Shown here: positions 47,892-53,279 of the stretch, in pieces
How the letters are laid out: each line of letters opens with the position of its first letter
How positions within the stretch are numbered: position 1 is the stretch's first letter
Program-made: the position numbers and the translations under genes
DNA from: an uncultured Bacteroidia bacterium
Lineage (GTDB): Bacteria; Bacteroidota; Bacteroidia; Bacteroidales; UBA932
Length of the DNA: 53,279 nucleotides
NCBI GenBank assembly: GCA_902774155.1
Contig: CACYHF010000038.1
Coordinates: 1 to 53,279, forward strand
Direction: 5' to 3'
Notes under the pieces: model-generated
Database searches by the model: none
The model's input: only the letters and a program-made list of their open reading frames with translations
What the model was told of the DNA's origin: nothing

Positions 47892-50282
47892 ATGAAACGC
47901 TTTATTTTGATTCTGATGCTTGCTGTGGTCTCCTTCCCTCTGTTTTCAAAAGAGGACTGGAGAGGAAAAGTGGTGGATGAAAATGGGGAACCGGTCCCTT
48001 ATGCCAACGTAGCCGTGCTTTCAAAGGCCGATTCTACCGTAGTATGCGGCGTGGTAACTCAGGAGGACGGCACCTTCAATATAGTGACCAGTGAGACTGA
48101 CGGCATCATGATGGTGGCCATGCTTGGCTACAAGACGCTCTATCTTGCACCCGTAGACGGCGCGGTGATTACCCTTACAGGTGACTCGCAGATGCTGGAG
48201 GGGGCCGTTGCAAGCGCCGTCATGCCCAAAACAAAACTGACGGGTGAGGGATTGCAGACAAATGTACGCGGTTCCGTGCTGGAGAACGCGGGATCGGCCA
48301 GCGACGTCCTTGCGAAGACCCCCGGCATAATCAAGGGACAGAATGGTCTGGAGGTAATAGGGAAGGGCTCCCCGATGGTATATATTAATGGAAGAAGAGT
48401 CACTGACAGCTCGGAACTTGACCGCCTCCAGAGTAACGAGATCCAGAGCGTGGAGGTCATCACCAACCCGGGCGCACAGTACGATGCAACGGTGAAGTCG
48501 GTTGTGCGCATCAGGACCATAAAACGCCAGGGAGATGGCTTCGGCTTTAATCTGAATGCATCGGACGCCCAGTCACTGCGTTGGGCCAAGGGCAACGACC
48601 CCTTCGGCGCCATCAATGTGAACTACCGCACGGGCGGTCTGGACTTCTTTGGCGGGATCAACTATGCCCGCAACACTTCCCGGCAGGAAAGTAATTTGGA
48701 GAAGCAGACCTTCGGCATAAAGGCCGATGGCTCCGACTGGCTCTTTGAGAACAAGAGTACGCTCCTTAACGAATACATCGGCAGCACCATCTATGGCAAT
48801 GCCGGAGTGAACTGGCAGATGGCCGATAACCATTTCCTTGGAGGCAAGGTAGAGTGGGGCCGTCACCTGACCTACAATGTCCGTACTGAAGTGAACGACA
48901 ACGTCTTTGAAAACGGGACCTTGATTGACAAGTTGAACACGGTGTCGGAGGACATAATAGGGGACAGGATCCCGTATAATCTTGGCGCCAATATCTACTA
49001 CAACGGCGTTGTGGGAGGAAAACTGGGGATTGACGTGAACCTGGACTACTATGGTACGGACGACAGTTCAAAATCGGCCTCTGAGGAAACCAGCGAAATG
49101 ACACACGATGCCGCCATCCAAAGCGTGAGCACCAATGCCGGACGCATGTATGCCGCCAAGGCTGTGCTCTCATATCCCATCTGGAAGGGCCAGCTTCAGG
49201 CCGGAACGGAGGAGACCTTCTCCCGCCGCACGGACAATTACTCAATTGCGGGAATAACCATACCTGCGTCAGAGGCATCGGTGAAGGAAGACAACATTGC
49301 CGGTTTTGCTTCCTACGGCTGCTACATCCCCGCTGTGGGGCAGTTCAGCGCCGGAGTGCGTTATGAATATGTCCATTACGCCTATGAAGATGCAATAACG
49401 CCTGCAAACAACATCACAAGGGACTACGGTAACTGGTTCCCCAACGTTTCCTATGCGGGGGTTATCGGCCAGAATACTCAGAATCCTGTCCAGGTGATGC
49501 TGAATTACAGCACCAAAACCAGCCGGCCTCATTATGGAAATCTGTCCAGTGCAATACGCTATAACAGCCGATATATCTGGCAGAGCGGCAATGCTCAGTT
49601 GCAGCCGGAGCTGTCCCATAACATCGGCCTTACCGCCGTATGGAAATGGGTGACGTTTATGGCCAACTACACCCGTACCGACGACGCCATTGTAACCTGG
49701 TCTTCGCCTTACGGCGACGAAGGTGTGGTGCTGGTAAAGCCCCGTAACATTGAAACGCCTTTCCGCATGATGTCGGCCTATGTGAACCTGACCCCTACCG
49801 TGGGGCCCTGGAATATGAATTATACATTGGGTATCCTGCCACAGTGGTTCACTATAAATGCCCCGGATCCCCGTGAAGAATCCGGCGTAAGAGTGACCAC
49901 GTTCAATAACAAGCCCATCTTCTTTGCCCAGCTTTTCAATACCTTCACCGTGAAGGGAGGATGGCAGTTTGAACTGGGAGGAGTGTTTATGAGTCCCGGC
50001 TATTCCCGGAACCTGTATATGACCAACTGGTTCGTAGACCTCACTGTCGCCGTGCAGAAGACGCTGCTCCGTGATGGCTCACTTGTTTTGCGCCTTGAAG
50101 GAACAGACCTTACGCGCAACGCATTTTTCAGCCCCTATTCCGACTTCGGCAGCCATACCATCATGCAGACCAACTTGCTGGATATGCAGAAGGTTAAACT
50201 CTCTGTCCGTTACAGCTTCAACACCGCCCAGAGCAAGTACCGCGGCACCGGCGCCGGCGCTGACAGCAGGGCCAGAATGTAA
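47892..50282 (+). CDS. TonB-dependent-type outer membrane receptor (OMP_b-brl_3 family)
   Basis: 796 residues from ATG 47892: signal MKRFILILMLAVVSFPLFS, a carboxypeptidase-regulatory-like domain (WRGKVVDENGEPVPYANVAVLSK to about residue 95), and a plug domain (VLAKTPGIIKGQNGLEVIGKG, VYINGRRVTDSSEL, VEVITNPGAQYDA). A beta-barrel follows to the end. Such proteins, often found beside regulators of TetR type, import or export unknown ligands across the outer membrane; no SusD partner follows, so it is not a glycan-uptake SusC pair. It is the only large intact gene in the remnant-rich last 8 kb. Confidence 0.9.
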   Translation: MKRFILILMLAVVSFPLFSKEDWRGKVVDENGEPVPYANVAVLSKADSTVVCGVVTQEDGTFNIVTSETDGIMMVAMLGYKTLYLAPVDGAVITLTGDSQMLEGAVASAVMPKTKLTGEGLQTNVRGSVLENAGSASDVLAKTPGIIKGQNGLEVIGKGSPMVYINGRRVTDSSELDRLQSNEIQSVEVITNPGAQYDATVKSVVRIRTIKRQGDGFGFNLNASDAQSLRWAKGNDPFGAINVNYRTGGLDFFGGINYARNTSRQESNLEKQTFGIKADGSDWLFENKSTLLNEYIGSTIYGNAGVNWQMADNHFLGGKVEWGRHLTYNVRTEVNDNVFENGTLIDKLNTVSEDIIGDRIPYNLGANIYYNGVVGGKLGIDVNLDYYGTDDSSKSASEETSEMTHDAAIQSVSTNAGRMYAAKAVLSYPIWKGQLQAGTEETFSRRTDNYSIAGITIPASEASVKEDNIAGFASYGCYIPAVGQFSAGVRYEYVHYAYEDAITPANNITRDYGNWFPNVSYAGVIGQNTQNPVQVMLNYSTKTSRPHYGNLSSAIRYNSRYIWQSGNAQLQPELSHNIGLTAVWKWVTFMANYTRTDDAIVTWSSPYGDEGVVLVKPRNIETPFRMMSAYVNLTPTVGPWNMNYTLGILPQWFTINAPDPREESGVRVTTFNNKPIFFAQLFNTFTVKGGWQFELGGVFMSPGYSRNLYMTNWFVDLTVAVQKTLLRDGSLVLRLEGTDLTRNAFFSPYSDFGSHTIMQTNLLDMQKVKLSVRYSFNTAQSKYRGTGAGADSRARM

Positions 50283-50294
50283 AAACAGTATCAT

Positions 50295-50375
50295 ATGGAA
50301 CAAAAATTTTGTCAGAGCTGCGGCCAATTGCCTGTCGGACAGATCACAGCTGATAAGGATTACCGGACTTTCTGA
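50295..50375 (+). pseudogene. Zinc-ribbon protein remnant
   Basis: ATG 50295 reads MEQKFCQSCGQ, the start of a small putative zinc-ribbon protein (CxxC knuckle). After about 12 residues the sequence changes and stops at 50375 inside the cupin gene's 3' end. The remaining Cys pairs of the family are missing. Confidence 0.5.
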
Positions 50376-51730
50376 TATTGCTCCTCACTCACGGGTTCCA
50401 GCCATTCGTTGGAGGTGCCATCCTGAACGTCTTTATGGAAGGTCAGGTGCTGCATCCAACAGTCCGCTGCCGCTCCGTGCCAGTGTTTGGCTCCTTCGGG
50501 GATCTCAATGATGGTGCCCGGAACGAGTTGCACGGCCGGTTTACCCCATTCCTGATACCAGCCGCGGCCGGCTACGCAAATCAGAACCTGGACCTGCCTA
50601 TGGTGGATATGCCAGTTGTTCCGGCAACCGGGTTCAAAGGTCACGTTGGCCACGCCGCCATCCATGGGTGCCAGATAGCTGTTGCCGGTGAAAAACTGTG
50701 CATAAGCCGTGTTGGGCTGCCCCTTGGGCCAAACTGAGAAATCTACAGTCTGAACCGGGGTATGGGCATCTCCGAGTACGGCGTTCAGTGCGCCGCGGAG
50801 CCTCTCGGCTTCTGCAAGTCCTACTTTTGCTTCCAATAGAGCAGGCAGGGCACGCAGTTCCTCGTCGCTTACACCCATATTCCGGGCTCCGGAGACGTGG
50901 GCGACCAGCTGCGGTTCACATCCGGGCAGGGCGGAGATGGCACTCACAGTGACAATCTCCCGGTCAGCAAAACTGAGATTGTTGCGGGCGAAGATATCTC
51001 CGAACAGGTGAGCCTTGAGGTAATAGTCGGTGGCAGGGACAAAACTGTAGTTGAAAGGTTGCCCCGAAAGTTTCGTTTGTACGGCTGTACCTTGTTTCAA
51101 TGCATCGTAATCAGCAGGAAGCGGATCGGCATCCTTGCCGAGATTATCCGATATTCCTGCTGCTTGGCGTTGTTGCAACAATTTCTGCAGCGTTCCCAGC
51201 GCATTGAGCGAACGCGGGAATCCGGTATAGGCATAAAGCTGTGAAAGTGCCTCTTTGGCTTCACTCACGGTAAGACCGTTATTCAGTGCTTCTGCCGCGG
51301 CCATTTCAAGACCGGGCTGGTCTCCTTTTGCTTCCAGCGCTGCCATGACGGCAAGCCCCTGCCGACGGGGTGAAAGTGCTTGATTCATATTGTTTTCATT
51401 CTTTGTTGTTCCAGGTTGTACGGCCTGCGAAGCCGACTCGGTTATAGCTTGATATCGACGTACCGTACGGCCGCCGAGCTTATACTTTTCACGAAGGGCA
51501 GCCGCTTCCTGCATCATAGGAGAGGCGTGGTAACGGTTGAGAGCCGTCTGGTCCGCCCATTCATCAATAAGGAGAAGGCCTTCCGGATCATCGGCCGGAA
51601 AAAAGTAGTCATATCGGAGGCAACCTTCCACGGCACGGATGCGGGCAGCTATTCCGCTCTCTTCCATTTCTTTAACATATTGTTTTGCGGCGCCCTTCGG
51701 AGCGGTATAGCGGATGTTGATGGTGAGTTG
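50360..51730 (-). CDS. ABM monooxygenase - carboxymuconolactone decarboxylase - cupin fusion, start codon missing
   Basis: About 456 residues in one frame. The N-terminal 90 residues are an antibiotic-biosynthesis-monooxygenase (ABM) domain: QLTINIRYTAPKG, YDYFFPADDPEGLLLIDEW, YHASPMM. Next come two carboxymuconolactone-decarboxylase-like (CMD) helical domains (LNNGLTVSEAKEALSQLYAYTGFP; FARNNLSFADREIVTVSAISALPG). Last is a cupin (FEPGCRNNWHIHHRQVQVLICVAGRGW, IPEGAKHWHGA) with its metal-binding His residues. The frame is open past 51667, so coding extends to about 51730, where an amidohydrolase fragment begins in another frame; no proper start remains. CMD-cupin proteins are common in Bacteroidota, and the ABM fusion may be natural or another join. 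Redox or detoxification role is inferred. Confidence 0.78.
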   Translation of the reverse strand, partial: QLTINIRYTAPKGAAKQYVKEMEESGIAARIRAVEGCLRYDYFFPADDPEGLLLIDEWADQTALNRYHASPMMQEAAALREKYKLGGRTVRRYQAITESASQAVQPGTTKNENNMNQALSPRRQGLAVMAALEAKGDQPGLEMAAAEALNNGLTVSEAKEALSQLYAYTGFPRSLNALGTLQKLLQQRQAAGISDNLGKDADPLPADYDALKQGTAVQTKLSGQPFNYSFVPATDYYLKAHLFGDIFARNNLSFADREIVTVSAISALPGCEPQLVAHVSGARNMGVSDEELRALPALLEAKVGLAEAERLRGALNAVLGDAHTPVQTVDFSVWPKGQPNTAYAQFFTGNSYLAPMDGGVANVTFEPGCRNNWHIHHRQVQVLICVAGRGWYQEWGKPAVQLVPGTIIEIPEGAKHWHGAAADCWMQHLTFHKDVQDGTSNEWLEPVSEEQYQKVR

Positions 51731-51736
51731 TCCGTA

Positions 51737-51938
51737 TTCCGGCCTCGTCCATGAATTTCAGATGCTCTTCGGCGCTCCATTCCGGGATGGGAAAGCCTTC
51801 GTCCATTTCCATTCCGTGGGCTTTCACGGCTTCCAGGTAAGAATCCGGAATCATATGGCAATGTACATCTATTTGAGCCGACACTAAAGGGGTAGTCAGT
51901 ATCATGGCTGTCAAGCTAACTATGATTTGTTTTGTCAT
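51737..51938 (-). pseudogene. Exported amidohydrolase, N-terminal remnant
   Basis: ATG 51938: MTKQIIVSLTAMILTTPLVSA is a signal peptide, then QIDVHCHMIPDSYLEAV with the metal-binding HxH of amidohydrolase-2 enzymes, then WSAEEHLKFMDEAGI. After about 67 residues the family sequence ends and the ABM domain takes over in another frame. About 250-300 residues are missing. It begins 1 nt after the aldo/keto reductase fragment stops, so they shared an operon. Confidence 0.7.
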
Positions 51939-51939
51939 C

Positions 51940-52497
51940 TTATTCCATGGTATGTTCCCAGTCGCCGCGGGTGTCGATGCCTGTCGCATCGGCGAGGGCT
52001 TCCAGGCGGGTGATTTCTTCGGAAGTGAGGACGGTATCCATTACCTGGGCGGCCTCGAGCACGTGGCGCTCCTTAGTGGCGCCGATGATAGGCATGGTGC
52101 CTTTGGAGAGGGCCCAGGCAATGCCCACCTGCGAACATGTGAGACCGTATCTGGTGCCAATTTCCTTCATGGCATCAGTAAGGGCGGTCAGCTGGCCCAG
52201 GATGGGATTGTATTTCTGCCCGCGGTCACTGCCTGAAGGAAGAGGATTCAATTCGTTGTATTTACCGGACAGAGCACTCTGCTCCAGAACCATGTATGCC
52301 CAGAACTGGATGCCATTCTCTTTGCAGTAGTCCAGGACACCGCCTTTCTCCGAGGAACGGTAGAGCAGGCTGAAGTGGTTCTGTACGGCCGAAACCTTGA
52401 ATCCGGCTTCACCCAGTATTTCATTGGCCCGGCGGATTTCTTTGATGTTATGGTTTGAAACGCCCACTTTCCTGACTTTGCCGGACTCCAGAAGAGG
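51940..52497 (-). pseudogene. Aldo/keto reductase, C-terminal half
   Basis: About 185 residues of an aldo/keto reductase barrel: LLESGKVRKVGVSNHNIKEI, VSAVQNHFSLLYR, GIQFWAYMVLEQSALSGKY, SQVGIAWALSKGTMPIIGA and the C-terminal helix. The N-terminal half with the Asp-Tyr-Lys-His tetrad is missing. The frame continues uninterrupted into a TonB-receptor plug fragment upstream, giving a chimera that cannot be functional. Confidence 0.8.
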
Positions 52498-52821
52498 GAT
52501 CTGACGGGCGCCTGTCGTGGCATCGGCATATCCGACCGTCACGCTGGCGGAATTCTCGAAACTCTCCGCTAAGGTACAGCACGCCATTTTCATAAGTCCG
52601 GCCGATGAAATCACCTCCGTCCGGAGTTCCTTCCCTTTAGAAAGGTAATTGGCCTTCGTCCTGCCGGTAAAAACGGCCGCTTCCAGCGAATCGGTCCGGC
52701 TCGTCGAATCCACTTAGGCAAATGCGACGGCTCCCTGGATACACAGGAGCCCTGCAAACAACAAATATTTCTTCCGACCCGCCAGACAAAGAGCAATCCA
52801 AATATCCAACATCTTTCGCAT
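52498..52821 (-). pseudogene. TonB-dependent receptor, N-terminal remnant with a nonsense codon
   Basis: RKKYLLFAGLLCIQGAVAFA is a signal peptide; in the same frame a TAA at 52716-52714 follows, then VDSTSRTDSLEAAVFTGRTKA, KGKELRTEVISSAGLMKMACC and SFENSASVTVGYADATTGARQI, the start of a receptor plug domain. One base change (CAA to TAA) would explain the stop. Signal-start choice is unclear (ATG 52821 adds an odd leader). After ARQI the frame passes into an aldo/keto reductase. Confidence 0.72.
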
Positions 52822-52871
52822 CAATGAGTTCACTGCAATTTTAATGCCCGAAACCATCGCGACCGGATTGC

Positions 52872-52899
52872 AAAAAAACCGTACGGGCAAACCGTACGG
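52872..52899 (-). terminator. Terminator on the minus strand
   Basis: Two copies of the palindrome CCGTACGG (52879-52886 and 52892-52899) can pair with each other across five bases; on the minus strand seven T follow (52878-52872). It ends the transcript arriving from the sigma-like remnant. Confidence 0.75.
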
Positions 52900-52978
52900 G
52901 ATAAGGGATTTCGTTTCTGCACAAAGGGGCGTTACACCGTACTTGTACCAGTCGGCATTGATTTTCCGGAACTTGGTG

Positions 52979-53023
52979 AGTTCGGTGTTCTCTCACCAGG
53001 GTTTCAAATTCACGTTCGGTCAT
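52979..53023 (-). pseudogene. Possible ECF sigma factor N-terminal remnant
   Basis: ATG 53023: MTEREFETLVREHRT resembles the first 15 residues of ECF sigma factors (E-F-x-x-L-V-x-E-H). Beyond this no sigma motif follows in any frame; a coherent-looking piece LTKFRKINADWYKYGV occurs in another frame just downstream and may be the far end of some gene. It has a promoter and, behind it, a terminator, so the transcription unit is intact but the gene is not. Confidence 0.4.
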
Positions 53024-53077
53024 GGTCGTCTTGCTTGTTTCTGCTCATTAGACGCAGATTCTGCCGAAAAACTACAG

Positions 53078-53108
53078 CACGAAGATACAAAAAATGCGTA
53101 TCTTCGTG
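53078..53108. promoter_or_regulatory. Palindromic divergent promoter
   Basis: CACGAAGATAC (53078-53088) and GTATCTTCGTG (53098-53108) are exact reverse complements, 9 nt apart. Each arm carries a -7-like TATCTTCG, one reading right to the gene at 53125 and one left to the remnant at 53023. Confidence 0.6.
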
Positions 53109-53124
53109 TTGAAATGACCCAACG

Positions 53125-53279
53125 ATGAATAGAGTACGCATCACCGCTGCGCGCAAGCTCCTGACAGTCTTTACATTAGCCCTCTCTATCAGCGCCTGTC
53201 ACCCTCAGGCGGAGCGCCTCTGGACGGGCGACTTGCTGTTTGTGGGCTCGTCGGAAGGGGCCGGGTCCATGGACGAGGC
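53125..53279 (+). CDS. Lipoprotein, YiiX/papain-like amidase family candidate, cut by the window end
   Basis: 51 residues before the edge: signal with lipobox ALSISACHP (Cys about residue 25), then ERLWTGDLLFVGSSEGAGSM. A G-D-L-(L/I)-F segment just after the lipid anchor is typical of YiiX-like (DUF830) permuted papain amidases in Bacteroidota, whose catalytic residues would lie further on. The assignment is weak because only the first few family residues are visible. Confidence 0.5.
   Translation, partial: MNRVRITAARKLLTVFTLALSISACHPQAERLWTGDLLFVGSSEGAGSMDE

Noticed and set aside
47865-50282. SusC/SusD-type glycan uptake locus around the OMP receptor
   Set aside because: No SusD-like gene follows and the receptor belongs to the OMP_b-brl_3 type rather than SusC.

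Overview
The window reads as a piece of a Bacteroidota (Bacteroidales-type) chromosome, probably from an uncultured, fairly GC-rich lineage. Reasons: most genes are preceded by the Bacteroidota promoter form TTTG-N19/20-TAnnTTTG and few have Shine-Dalgarno sites. The gene content also fits: TonB/OMP beta-barrel receptors, DPP-type S9 peptidase, GH2 and GH29 glycosidases, fimbrillin-like surface protein, EF-Ts of about 330 residues, str operon order rpsL-rpsG-fusA-rpsJ, many small lipoproteins. The genus cannot be told from the sequence alone.

Layout. 1-4.1 kb (minus): 3'-truncated enolase, then an exported Fe-S aldo/keto reductase paired with a membrane polyferredoxin. 4.2-8.7 kb (plus): frr followed by a tightly overlapping aromatic amino acid operon (prephenate dehydratase, aminotransferase, prephenate dehydrogenase, DAHP synthase-chorismate mutase). 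8.7-13.2 kb: MgtC-like protein, phosphofructokinase, LpxK, a PIN toxin-antitoxin pair, tRNA-dihydrouridine synthase. 13.2-16.1 kb: rplM-rpsI-rpsB-tsf. 16.1-19.8 kb: lipoproteins, a peptidase S51/ATP-grasp fusion, an orphan PIN protein. 19.7-27.7 kb (minus): metallophosphatase, frameshifted GH2, DPP-like peptidase, DUF3298-like lipoprotein, alkyltransferase, CutC. 27.8-32.3 kb: OMP, rpsL-rpsG-fusA-rpsJ, then a terminator and a CAT-anticodon tRNA. 32.4-40.7 kb: nitroreductase-DsbD-cysteine desulfidase-fucosidase operon, lipoprotein, aldehyde dehydrogenase, membrane protein with a small winged-helix regulator. 40.7-45.5 kb: two surface-protein genes cut head to head. 45.5-53.3 kb: a mosaic of gene remnants around an intact HATPase/STAS-like pair and one intact OMP receptor.

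The most striking feature is structural damage. rplM, rpsB and rpsJ lack internal segments and rpsG carries an exact 49-bp tandem duplication; rpsJ lacks 49 nt. Ribosomal protein genes cannot normally be broken, so misassembly of conserved sequence is the first explanation. The same kind of join (42.17, 45.7-45.9, 47.65, 50.33, 51.73, 52.50, 52.98 kb) recurs in the last 11 kb. There a nonsense codon in one remnant leaves real gene decay possible. Best candidates for new biology are the S51/ATP-grasp fusion, the HATPase/STAS-like pair, the exported Fe-S aldo/keto reductase with its polyferredoxin, two putatively leaderless GTG-start genes, and palindromic repeats that have become in-frame protein sequence.
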